Below, in pieces: positions 25,377 to 37,414 of a stretch of 64,000 nt of DNA (positions are counted from its first letter, which is position 1; every line of letters starts with the position of its first letter). Where the stretch lies: NCBI RefSeq assembly GCF_030867145.1, contig NC_134422.1, forward strand, positions 1,704,001 to 1,768,000, written 5' to 3'. The DNA comes from Opisthocomus hoazin. Its lineage: Eukaryota > Chordata > Aves > Opisthocomiformes > Opisthocomidae. The translations under genes and the position numbers were made by a program. The notes under the pieces are model-generated. The model saw only the letters and a program-made list of their open reading frames with translations. It was not told where the DNA came from and did no database searches.

Positions 25377-27573
25377 ATTCCCGCCTACGCATCCTCTCCT
25401 CCAGTCCAGCCAGCGCCGTGGCCATCACACCCAGTCCGGGTGGCCCATGGTCCAGGTGGCAAGTGGCCGGGTTCATGCCCCAGCGCCGGCAGCATCTTCG
25501 CTTGCTGGGTGTCCACGCACTCAGCAAAGGCAGAGCTGGCTGGTCTCGCTGGAGCGGGGCATGACTGCAGGGAGTAAGGGGAAATCAAGTGATAGAACAG
25601 CAAAAGCCTACAACATCTTCAAATCTTTAACAGTAAAGATGTAAACTTTCTGAATGGGGGAGGCATTCTGTAAGAAAAAATACTTGGGAAGGGGATTATG
25701 GTAAAAAAAAATTGTGTTTTTTCCCCCTCAAATAGTGTTCTTGACCCATAGGACATCTTACAAAAAACATTTCCATCTGCTGTAGACTGATCATGTGTGC
25801 ACATATGCAGCCACACACACAGAAATGCATCTTCTTAACCTGGGTGGGCAAAGAAGAGGATACGGGGTTTGAATTTTGATTAAATACTCTTGTGTTTCTC
25901 TAATGCTTTGGCCCTCATCCGTTGTAGGTCTACAAAGCTCCGTTTCAGCTTGTGCAGAAAACATCCTGGCTTGGCAGATGCCTGCACCACGGAGGTGGTC
26001 ACGCAGGGGTTCTGCGTACGTCCCATTGCCCGTAATATCCTCCTTTCCTAACCAGAAATGTTTAAGAATTCTGAGAAGTTCTACTGAATTCTATGTAACA
26101 ACATATTTTAAGTTAAACGTTAGTTGCCAGTAAATAATATTTCAATTATTAGGGCTCGGCAACTGTACTTCACTAGAATTCCTGGGGTGTTTCTTCCTTT
26201 CACTTGACCCAAGCAGCAGTTTTGGGGCTAACGAGACAATGCATGGGAATCTTCCATCAAAAATGGCTACATTATTTATCATCTTTTCTACGCTTCAGAG
26301 ATCTAAAAAGTGATAAATAATATTCTTTATATTTCAGTAGCAGTTTGGCATGAATATTTACCCTAGGTAAGTAAAAGAATTCCGTGTGCATGCTGAGAAA
26401 GACAAATGGAGCCTGATGTTCCTCAGATGACTGCGATGATGAGCGATTGTGGTATCACACATCAGCCAGAAGTACAAATTCCAGGGGAGCTAGCTGCAGC
26501 CAGCAGCAAAACGGGCTCGCTCACAGTCCAGAGGAACAGCTAATGCTCCTATAAACTATTTGTCACCTGTAATAACGAGCAATTTGGAAGGGATTAGGTT
26601 TTACTGCCTGACTCATGATCAGCGGTCCCTGGACTGTACATCTTCAGTTGCTTAAAAAAATTAGAAAATGGAAGCAGAAAGTATCTCCTAACCACTGGCA
26701 GCTAATTAAAATAAGTACAGCTAGATGCATCACTTTGCAACACCTTTTAGATTTTACGCCAGGAGTTGGGATAAGTGAGTGAATTAAAAAAAAGAAGGAA
26801 AAAGCTAGAAAGAGAAGAAGAAAGTGTAAAGCACCAGCTGCACCGGCCACGCACCACCCTATCTCCTGCCCAGGGTTGGTTAGCTCACATGAAGCAGTCT
26901 CACATCCCTTCCCCAAGTCCCACGCAATAAATAACATCTCCTTCTCCCACCGCATCCCCAGGGCCTGGCCGTATCCCCGGAGCCGCGGGTGCTGCTCCCC
27001 AGCGGCCCCCGAAGATCCAGCAGCATCTGCAGCCCGAAGGTCCTGGTGGAGCAAGACCAAGCAGCTGCAGCTGGTTAGAAACTCCCATATTTATGACAGG
27101 GGATGTTTATAGGAGCCCTTCCAAGGCTGCCAACGGCGTATGTAAATTGTGACGATTACTGTTATTAATAACAGCAAATGGACTCGGAGGCTTTCTGCTG
27201 GAGGTGAGCGTGCACAAGGCATTATCCCGGGCACATTTTTTCAGTCGTTTCAAACAGGCTAAGCGGTATGAAACCAGCAGTTTTCAGCAGAACAGACAAA
27301 TGTCGTTGCAGTGGCTTCTTGCGGCCATTCAGCCCCCCTGGCCTGGGCTGAGCTGTGTAGCCTGAAAGATACAGCAGAGTGGAAGCAGATACCTTCTCAG
27401 TGGTCATTTTTCTCCATTCACACCTTGACTCTTTCTGCTCACAGAGTTACTGGTATGAGATAATCAGGAGCCAATTGACCGTCAATATAATTTCTTTTCT
27501 TAAATTACTCCCGTGCTTCATTCTTCACAATGCACTTCATTCCTCGGCTCACCATCTTGTTTTGCAAAGGTAA
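25377..27573. other. Intergenic DNA, no gene recognised
   Basis: The first 200 bp are GC-rich; the remainder is AT-rich and unique. Short open frames show no recognisable domain. Confidence 0.5.
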
Positions 27574-28016
27574 GAATCACAGAATCATTAAGGTTAGAAG
27601 AGAACTCTAAGATCATCAAGTCCAACGATCACCCCAACACCACCATGCCTGCTAAGCCATGTCCTGAAGTGCCACATCCACACGTTTTTTGAATCTCTCC
27701 AGGGATGGGGACCCCCCCACTGCCCTGGGCAGCCTGGTCCAGTGCATGACCACTCTTTCAGTAAAGAAATTTTTCCTAACATCCAGTCTAAACCTCTCCT
27801 GATGCAACTTGAGGCCATTTCCCCCTGTCCTATTGCTAGTTACTTGGGAGGAGAGACCAACACCTTCCTCGCTATAACCTCCTTTCAAGTAGTTTCAGAG
27901 AGGGATAAGGTCTCCGCTCAGCCTTCTCTTCTCCAGACTAAACAACCCAAGTTCCCTCAGCCATTCCTCATAAGACATGTTCTCTAGATCCTTCACCAAC
28001 TTCATTGCCCTTCTAA
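27574..28016 (-). mobile_element. CR1 LINE 3' fragment, older subfamily
   Basis: Begins AATCACAGAATCATTAAGG and continues with GATCATCAAGTCCAACGATC, CCTGCTAAGCCATGTCC and CCCTGGGCAGCCTGG. This subfamily also occurs at 55361. It is visibly more diverged than the GGGGTTGG-type copies and therefore probably older. Confidence 0.9.
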
Positions 28017-31000
28017 AGGCAACTCAGAGGTCTATCAGAAAGTGAGCAAGTTCACCGGCCCCTTTGTTGCATCTCTAGTGTATTGGACCCCACCTTTGTG
28101 GCAGCAGGGAGGCATCTTCTTTTACAGCTAGCTGAGATGTTCACAAGGCTCATGAAAATACAGCCTCCTACAGTTCATTTTGTATTTTTAGAATCAACGC
28201 TTAATTTGCATGAAAGGAAAAAAAAATGTATTTTGCCTAATTAGAAATCGTTAATTTGAGGAACCAGATGGAAATGGTTTGTTTGTGACACAGAGATCTT
28301 TATTTTGGTCTGTAATGGATACATAGCATCTGGGTAGTACCCAGAGTTTTCATCTCCTTCCTACGGTGGACTCCGCTGCACGTATTTAAAGATCGTTCAC
28401 AGTTGGGCAAACACTAGAGGAGAAGCTTAAGGCACTCAGATGCTGGATTGCTAGGGAAATTTGTCATTAACCTCCTTGATGCTTTTAAAAATACCGTCAT
28501 AGCATCTCAGGCAATGCTTTCATTCTTCATGAACGTGGCAGTTGCTAATGCAGCTGCTCCTACTACGAGTAAACCCTAGAGAGCAAGAAGATATATTCTG
28601 TCCACATCCATGATATATTGTTATTTAGTTGGTCTCTAGCAGTAAATTGGCTATTTTTGACAACAACATGACCTTCTCCTTCAGCTGCAAGGGGTCTCAC
28701 AGTTTCCTACAGTTGTATCAGTAGGATGGCCCTTGTCGTACCGAAGGAACGGGGCTCCTCCAGTGCTGTTGCAGTTGGGTTTCTGCCCCTTCAATGCTTG
28801 GAGAGGCTGAAATCACCATGAACCAGACTCATAACAAAGCCTAAGAGCTGAACGGTTTGTCCAGGCAGGTTTTGTTATGTTGATTTTTAATTGCTTATGA
28901 GACACTCAAGACCTAGAAGCAAGCTCACTGCATCCATGACAACAAACATTCGCATCAGCGCGTCTTTGTAAGGTGATGTAGTCATCTCTGGATCCCACCT
29001 CTGCTTCCTAAGAAGACAGTAGAGCTGTGGTGCTTTGACAGCTTCATGCAGGATAATGACAACAACAACTCGTAATAGAAAATATTCTCCTATTGCAGTA
29101 ATCTCCCTGCTGCACAAATGCCAATATTTCAGTTTTGGAAATAACTTGCTCGCTAGATGAACACTCAGTAAGAACTGGAGTAGTGACAAATACAACTCAG
29201 TAACCCTGCTTCTCCATCCATGGCTAAGGGTGATTGCTGGGAATGTATTTTCCGCTTGCTGTCACCCACACGTTTTACCCTCCCACCAGGGAAAAGTGCA
29301 CTCCTCCCTGGTGGGGGGCTGCTTTCAGTCTCTTGTTAAATAATTTTCACGTTCACTTTTTTTCAGTTTTGGAGTAAAAGAGGCACCTTCTCAGGAAACG
29401 GAGCCTGAATGTTGATAGGAGCCAGTGCCAGACAAGGACCTGCCGGGTGTTTTTCTCCAGTTTCTGAAGATGCAAATTAGTTTTCTGTGGCTACTATGTG
29501 AATTGAGTTAGAATAGAAAATAGAGGAAAACACGGAGGGTTTGGGGCAGGCTGGAGGATTTAGTCATATCTCATTTTAAACTGAAAAATAACCTACTATT
29601 GTATGGTCTTCAGAAAAGGATTAGAAAATGTCCAGGACATAGAAGAGAAAAATAAAAGATGGAAGATCTTATGACAGTAGAAAAATGAACGATAACAAAA
29701 ATCTGCTATTGTCCAGTTCTCTGAGGGAGAGAGGTGGCCAATCTCTGCCTTCTGAGGCTTTTTACTGAATAAAATGTAATTTCTCAAGCATGTTGCTGTC
29801 TGATAACCGTGGACGAAGTGTTTGTTTCAGAAAAATTTAGTATGGTCAGAAAGCTATGCATAAGAAAGCTCATACAAACTGATTAGCAGTGAAAGAAGAA
29901 TGGAGATGTTATCTTGGCTGCTAGCACAGCTTTCTGAAAACTTCCCTGTAATACTTCTACTGAATTATATTCTCAAATACAAAGCCCCACAGATCGCTTA
30001 TTACAGGATGAATTAAAAATCACAAATCAGAAGCTGATTCAAACCACAACTCATTAGCACATATACAGACACGGGAATGAAAAAGCAGTTATTTTTGAAA
30101 AGCGTTGAAATCAAAGTTGTTTTCTGCCAGTATGCTCCCTGAGCTCAGGCTCAGCTTCCTCCGAGCAGGGACTAGCCAGTCCCTAAACGAGCACAGGGAA
30201 AGATCCTGCCTCTTGGGTTAGGGCTTCATTTTGCTGTCTCCTAAGTGACACACACCTGAGATCCCCAGGAGACTTCTGAGTGGGAAAAATCAAACCTGAT
30301 TATTCAGGGCATAGAGGGGTAAATTTAACCAGGGGTTAACTTTAAGCTCAGGTTAGTTTTAGCTTAACTTTAGATCATGCCATCTCCTCACCAGTTGTGA
30401 TTTCCCATAAAAGGTGAAGTTCCTCTGCTTCTCCTGGAGCCCCGGACCCAGCTGTGGTTCACCTCCCCAGGCTGTGTGACGGTGCAGTGGCCAGCCATGC
30501 CTTCCTCCTCCTCCCTCCCAGCTGCATCACTGCCTCCAAGGTCTCTTTTGGAAATTCTGGACACCAATTCAGTCTCGACAGAAACTGTCAGGAGAATCCT
30601 GCAAAACATCAAAGAAATGATGGAGCCAAATTTAGACTTACTCTTCAAAACTGGCTCGTGCTGGACAAGACCAGGATTTCCTCCTAGCGCAAAAGCAAAA
30701 CCCATCGCATGCAGCTTTCTCTTCACCTCCAAAGGAGGGATTTCAGGCTCTGACTCAAGCTGTGACATTGCCCATCCTTGGCAAGAGTGGGACAGTCGAG
30801 TCAGAGGCTCAACCAAGGAGGACGGGGCGAGAGGTCTGAGCAAGGGAAGGTGCAGCACCAGCAACTTTGGAAAAAAATGCTGCAAGGAGCCGTGTATCAG
30901 ATATTGTGTTCCTTGACTCCTCTTTTCTGGTCTCTTTTCTCTTTCTTGCATTGCAGCAGACATGGCATGAGAGAGGAGCAAGTCTTATCCTGATCCGATC

Positions 31001-31200
31001 CTTTGGTGTCCCCCACCATCATCTCCCAGTCACAACCTCACGCATGACGAGGTCCTCCTCATGTGCCCCAGCTCCAGTGTAAGCCCCACATGCGAAAGGT
31101 CTGCCAAACCAGGGACACAGACCACAGGCTGCTGGGATCAGCCAAAATGCACCCTGAGACTTCAGTTAGCTCTAGACTGAAGCCTGGGTCCTACTCATTG
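28017..31200. other. Intergenic DNA, no gene recognised
   Basis: Unique AT-rich DNA. A minus-strand open frame at 28887-29195 (102 codons, hydrophobic) has no recognisable family. A cluster of TTAAC/TTTAGC words lies at 30318-30374. No CR1 or tandem array was seen. Confidence 0.5.
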
Positions 31201-31248
31201 TAGAATCATTCAGGCTGGAAAAGACCCTTAAGACCATCAAGTCCAACA
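31201..31248 (-). mobile_element. Short CR1 3' tail of the TAGAATCAT type
   Basis: TAGAATCATTCAGGCTGG, then AAAAGACCCTTAAGACCATC and AAGTCCAAC. Only the terminal 48 bp remain. Confidence 0.8.
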
Positions 31249-34200
31249 GAGAAGAAAAGTGTAACCCAACGAAAGTCCTAAAACCTAAGGAGGACTTCTC
31301 CACGCGCTAGCAGAAAGCGAGGTAATCAAAAGCATGGACATATGAGAAGTTTTCATACCCAGACTCATAAATGCAGATGAGAAAAGCCAAGCTCACATGG
31401 AAAGCAAAACACAGAGACCAGGTATTTCCAGCAGCAGGTTGCTCTGCCAGGCCAACAGCCTACCTCCGCCCTACCTGCTGCTCAAGCACCTGTAGGAACC
31501 GCTTTGAAAGGATCAGAACAGTCACATTCGGGTTGCTCTTCACCCAAAAGGATGCCCGTCGTGGCCAGAGAACTCACTTTGGTGGTAAAGACCATCAGCC
31601 AAACTCTCCCAGTTTGCTTTAAAGAGCGGTTGCGTTGTTATTCCATCAGTTTTCCTAAGACTTTAGGTCTGAAAAATTTCAGTGAAAAGTATATTTTGGA
31701 GAATTAAGCATGAATAGAAATGACAGATTCCAAGAAAACTGTCAAGCAGCCTGAAGCCTACCTAGACGATTGGAAAGCTGTTTATAGTTTTGTACCACGA
31801 CTCATTTAAACATGCTGCTCACTTTCAGAAAACTGTTTTTCCGGAAATGATGCTTATTTTTCAATAGAGTCTAATTAGTATTTGCTAGAACATTTTGATT
31901 TGGCAAAATATTTCAAGCACTAGAAATTCTCCAGTAACCTACTTTAAAATAAAGATTAAAATAAATCGTTTAGTCAAAAGATTATTTGAGAAAAGATCTG
32001 AGTTGACTGGAAAACATTCCCAATACAGACAATCCTTTAATTGATGGTTTTCCATCAAGCGTGATATTTTTAAATTTAGCTGGAAGCCTTTTTAGAAGTG
32101 AAGGCTAACAACTCCAACCAACTTTGGAAGGATGGCAGAAGCTGATAGAAAACTGATAGAAAATGATGAAGACATTGACTAGCGATACAGAAGACTGGAA
32201 GCATTTCTGCTCTGTAATCAGACAGCTCTCCAACAGCCACACAAAGGAAAAACTGGAACGCCAACCATGGATACCGGCAGAGTGGTTTCCTTGGCAATCG
32301 TAACTATGCAAGAGACTTTATTTTCTTTCTATCTGCCTGATATAAGCAAACATTTAAGCCTATCGACTGATCTAGAAAGATCAGTTTGACTGAAATCAGA
32401 CCGTCTTATTGATTTGAAACCACAGGGCCTCATCCAGAGAAGCAATGCAAGCGCACACCTACCTGTGAGCACTCTGGCAACCCGACGGCCTTGATGGCTT
32501 CTTCCCTTGCCAACAGCTCCGCGTGTATTTTCACACTTTTGTTGGTTCGGAAGACGGAGAGCCAGAACATTCAAGGGCAGAACGGGAAAGAACTCCGCAG
32601 ACCCAACCTGGGAGAAACTAAGCAGGTTTCCATCTCAAAGCTGAGCTTCCCCCAGCACTGGCCACCAGATTACATGAACGTTTCCAGGGAAAGAAGAACG
32701 CACAAAGCTCGTCTGGGACACACGAACCATTTTGCTCAGCTGTTGCTCTAAGGGGAGGGGGGTTTGTTTGCTTGCCTGTTGTTTTTTTTTTCCAAAACTA
32801 AAAATGACAGCCTGGTGTCAGAGACTCTAATGTACTGCTTCAGTTGCTCATAATCAGAGTTGCTCATGCGAAGGAGGAGCAGGTTGATCATTTTATCTGA
32901 AGGCAATGGAAACCTGTTCTGGCCCCAGCACTGGGGAATTCTGCGTTCCTGGAGAGAAGACTCAGAGCAGATCATTACCCAAGCACAAATGTGCATTGGC
33001 ATGTACAAACACTCGACTGGGATTTATTAAAGATAATTATTTCTTATAAATCAGTTGTATGGCCCATGTTTTGTCGTTCAAAGAACACCAGCTACCTGGA
33101 AATGATTGCGAATTGCCTTTACATTCCTCTGTTATGAATCAATAGGAAAAAACAGATGATGTATAAAGAGTCATTCATAAAATTAAAGGACGACTTCACA
33201 TTTTATTCTCACATCACAGGAGAGAGACTTCACGATGGAGGTGGCAGCGTGGATGAACACCGTGGATCGGGCCCTTGCAGGAAGAACGGCAGGGTTGGGG
33301 GTCCCGCTGCTGGGGCCCTGGTGTCCTTCTCCTTTTGGGTGAGAATAGGTCCCACCATCTGTGTCAAACCTGGCCCTCCCCTCATCCCACATGTGGCCAT
33401 ATTGAGGGGACAACCCCCCAAAAGCCCCTGCCAGCAGAGAGCCCGTGCTTTGCTTCCTCCACCCCAGGGAGGAGGGAGCTCAGGGGCAGCAGTGTCAACT
33501 CATCAACATGAAAAATATTTGCACTGTTCTACTAACGTACCGGCCGGCCCCGCTTGCTCTCGTCCTGTCCCAACTGCAAATCGCTCCAGGGGATCGGATG
33601 CAGTCGCCACGTCCGGCACTCCGAGTGCAGCCTGAGCATGTGTCGGGGATCGGGGTGACATCTGCGTGGTGGCCCTCAGCTTGCTGGAGACTTTGCTAGG
33701 GCTTACGCCTCATCTCCTGGTACAGAAGTGTGTATACTTATTAGGCAGGTACCATCTTAGCATATGAAGGCTGAAAAAAAATAAAAATAAAAAAAAAATC
33801 ACACAACTCCACTTATATATTTTATATATTTGCCCAATAATCCCTGTCAGAAGCAGTTTGGGTGCCAGCAGCAAAAGTTCACCGAGTGCTATAGGAGCTA
33901 GCCTATATTAACATGCTAGTTTTCCTTTTTTTATTTTCCTTGATCTGTGCCTTTCATCAGTATTTCTGCTTGCATCATTTGCACTGGATGTTGTAAATAG
34001 ATGTGTTTTGTCTGCCAGCAGCAGCACCCCGCCATGCTCCCTGGAATTTACTACAGCAGCAGGGAGCACGCCTGAATCCCAGAGGCTCCCTGAAAGCTTA
34101 TCAGGATCCACAACAAGAAATAAATAGAATATTTTTATATAACTTAACACAAACCCATAGCAGACTTGATATTATTATATCATCCCATTGACCTCCTTGT

Positions 34201-35849
34201 CAGTTGGAGAGTGGGGTTTTGACCAGCAACCTGTCCTTCATATTCAGACCTTCATTTCCTTTTCTTCTCTCGATCTCGCTACCTGTATTTCTTTCGGCTG
34301 ACGAGTCAGGGGCTCCGGCAGACAGCCCCCTCCCTGGCAGTGCTGCCCAGGCCCCCGCGACCCCTCGGCACCCGAGCAGGGAGCTGCTGGGCTGCAGGGA
34401 AAGGTTCATAGAGAGAGCTCAGCGCAGCGAGGAGCGCATCGTGCGGCACCGCTCCGGTCTTGCATCCCGGTTGCACCACGGAAAGCACAACGGCAGGATG
34501 GAATCGGGCAGAAGGCGGGTTTCTGGCTGCCAGATTAAATTAGGAAATAAAATAATTTGTGCCTACAGCAAATAAACTGATTAGTGGGAGCACACCTAGA
34601 AAATTCCTCTGAATTTCTGGGCGATTAGGATGCTTGGCTCAGACTTCCAGCAGCCCCCACGGCCCTGTTTAACCTGCAGGGAAAAGGAAATGATGAACCC
34701 TCCGAGCAGGCTGGGGTTCGGGGAGGGCGGCAGCGCCCGTCTCGTAGGCACCCTGAAGCGGTGCCTTAGGGCAGCCAGCTCATGCTTTTCAACTCAAACT
34801 CAAAAGATACTGCGATGAATTCACAAGATGTATGTGCCTGCAATCTGGTTTTATGGAAAAAATTATCTCTTTCGGCACAGAGAAGCAGACCCAGGACAAG
34901 CGGCTCTGCCTTTCCAGCACAATCCTATACCACACGCTGCTCCTATTAATCCTGCAGAACGATAATTGCCAAGTACACAAGTGAGTTATTAACTACAAGT
35001 CTGATTTTCAACCCTTATCACCATCGGTTACAAAATGGCATCGGGTACCCTGTTCTAAATGCTTGGCACGGTCATGGTGGTCTGTGGGCAGGCTGGACGC
35101 AGCGCAGAGCCCGAGGTGGCTTCTGGAGATCGCCGAGGCTGATTAGTTCCCTAACTCCTGCAATTATTAACCTTAATGAAATTTTGCTCTCTCCAATAGA
35201 TGCAGAGCTATTGATTTTTAATTGTTTTGTTTGTGCCTGGAATTGATTAATATCAATTCTGAAAGGCATGCACAGCAGGAAGAGTCATTTGTCATTTGCA
35301 AATTAACATAAACCAAAATGAACTCGGTTAGCAGCCGCGCACGGGGAGATGCTGAGAGCATCTGCCAGCCACTGGCCACGAGCATCCCCGTCCCGGACGA
35401 TGCCTCCCCCGCCAGTGCCCTGGGTGCTGCCATCAGCAGTGCAAACGCCGAGGAGGCGAGCAACGCTCTAACGCCCAAGATCAGCCCGTCTCTTGGGATA
35501 TCATTTTCTCCATTTTTAATTACATTTTATAGAAGATATTTAGCGTAATTTTATCTAAAAGTTATAGAAACAACTAGATTAGCTAAGATTTTTAAATCAC
35601 TTGTTCACTGATTTCAGATGTGGGCAGGTGGGGGAGGACACTGAGATGCTGCGGGGGTCTGCGCAGCCGTGGGGTGGGTGGGCTTGCGACGCCGTGCACG
35701 AAAAGCCTGCTTCACCGTTAGTCCAGGAAAAGTAAAGAAGCGAGCTTATTGTCACCGAGTTTGCACGTATAGAGCCAGACCGCTCAGCACCCGTGTTGCA
35801 TCCAACGCAAAAAAAGATGAACCCTTCTTTGTTACGCAGCCAAGATGTT
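31249..35849. other. Intergenic DNA, no gene recognised
   Basis: About 4.6 kb of mainly unique AT-rich DNA with GC-richer islands near 33240-33700 and 34300-34500. An A-rich run (33774-33800) is followed by a TATATATTT stretch (33814-33832). No conserved protein or RNA gene was recognised. Confidence 0.5.
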
Positions 35850-36465
35850 CACAGAATCGAATCCCAGCATGGCAGGGGTTGTCAGGGCCCTCTGTGGGTC
35901 ACCCAGCCCAACCCCCTGCCCAAGCAGGGTCACCCAGAGCAGGCTGCACAGCACCGCGGCCAGGCGGGGCTGGAATATCTCCAGAGAAGGAGACTCCACA
36001 GCCTCCCTGGGCAGCCTGGGCCAGGGCTCCGGCACCCTCAGAGGGAAGAAGTTCTTCCTCGGGTTCAGCTGGAGCTTCCTCTGCTTCAGTTTGTGCCCGT
36101 TGCCCCTTGTCCTGTCGCTGGGCACCACTGCAAAGAGTCTGGCCCCATCCTCCTGACCCCCACCCTGCAGATATTTAGAGGCATTTCTAAGGTCCCCTCT
36201 CAGCCTTCTCTTCTCCAGGCTGAACAAGCCCAGCTCCCTCAGCCTCTCCTCATAGGAGAGATGCTCCAGTCCCCTCCTCATCCTCGTAGCCCTCCGCTGG
36301 ACTCTCTCCAGCAGCTCCTCATCTTTCTTGAAGTGGGGAGCCCAGAACTGGACACAGCGCTGCAGATGGGGCCTCCCCAGGGCAGTGTAAAGGGGAAGGA
36401 GAACCTCCCTCGACCTGCTGGCCACACTCCTCTGAATGCACCCCAGGACCCCATTAGCTTTCCTC
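35850..36465 (-). mobile_element. CR1 LINE 3' fragment (about 0.62 kb)
   Basis: Minus-strand copy very similar to those at 107 and 7925 (same GGACCTCTG/GGCCCTCTG, CCAACCCCCTGCCC and CACCGCGGCCAGG blocks). The 3' end keeps only one and a half octamers (CACAGAATCGAATCCC). It is truncated in the CCCATTAGCTTTCC block. Confidence 0.95.
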
Positions 36466-37166
36466 AGAGGTATCAAGAGGTGACCTACCTAGTTCATAAA
36501 TAAAACCCCCTGCTCTAAAAATGTTCACACGTTGGTAGTTATTTCATCTGAAGAAAATATATCAGGTTAATTAGAGGAGCAATGCTAAAGAGCATAATTA
36601 GAAAACAAAGAGAGATGAACGTGTAACAACAACAGGGAGCAAGGGAGGACCAGGAGCACCACACAGCCCTTCTCCTGGGTGGTCACCAGGCTCCTCACCC
36701 GGGGCGCAGCGGGGACAGCCCAGGGCATCGAGCTGGTGCCGCCTTCGACACCACGGTTCTGTTGCTGCTGCCGCCCTCACCCCGCTTTCCTGAAGCTGGT
36801 AAATAGGTTGCCTAGAAAGATACCATTTCGTCTCTGGCATCTCACCCTGGGATGTTCCAGGTACGTTACTCGTACTGCTGCCCGCAAACAAGAGGAGCCT
36901 GCTGGCTTGCCAACAACCCCCCTCAGCTTTCTGACTTCAGGTTGTTTTACCACCACCACTGCCACCAAGCCCCAGCCGCTGCCCCACCGATACCAGCACC
37001 GGGGGCTGCCATTTGCTCGGGATTAACGTCTTGCCAGGGTGCATCCCGCCTTCCTCGCCGTCAGCAGCTCGGGGAGTCACAGCCCGCAGCAGCTGGCATT
37101 TCCACAGGCTTTAGCTTTTTCGTTTTTTTCCCTTTTTTATCTTAATGTACATGGAAATCCTGAGTT
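36466..37166. other. Intergenic DNA, no gene recognised
   Basis: Unique sequence, GC-rich at 36650-37110. Overlapping open frames occur on both strands with no recognisable domain. Confidence 0.45.
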
Positions 37167-37414
37167 TGGGCAATGGGCACAAACTGAGGCACAGGAAGCT
37201 CCAGCTGAACCCGAGGAAGAACTTCTTCCCTCTGAGGGTGACGGAGCACTGGCCCAGGCTGCCCAGGGAGGCTGTGGAGTCTCCTTCTCTGGAGATATTC
37301 AAGACCCGCCTGGACAAGGTCCTGTGCAGCCTGCTGTAGGTGACCCTGCTTCAGCAGGAGGGTTGGACTGGGTGACCCACAGAGGTCCCTTCCAACCCCT
37401 ACTATTCTGTGATT
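37167..37414 (+). mobile_element. CR1 LINE 3' fragment (about 250 bp)
   Basis: Plus-strand copy starting at GGCAATGGGCACAAACTGAG and ending CTACTATTCTGTGATT. Its internal blocks match the copies at 24853 and 44663. Confidence 0.94.

Noticed and set aside
28887..29195. A 102-codon hydrophobic minus-strand open frame
   Set aside because: No recognisable family, no supporting signals and AT-rich surroundings. A chance frame of this size is expected in 64 kb.
35793..36503. Open frames with the residues [16 protein letters not shown] and [15 protein letters not shown], here and at several other places
   Set aside because: These are translations of 5'-truncated CR1 3' sequence. They recur with each CR1 copy and are not host genes.
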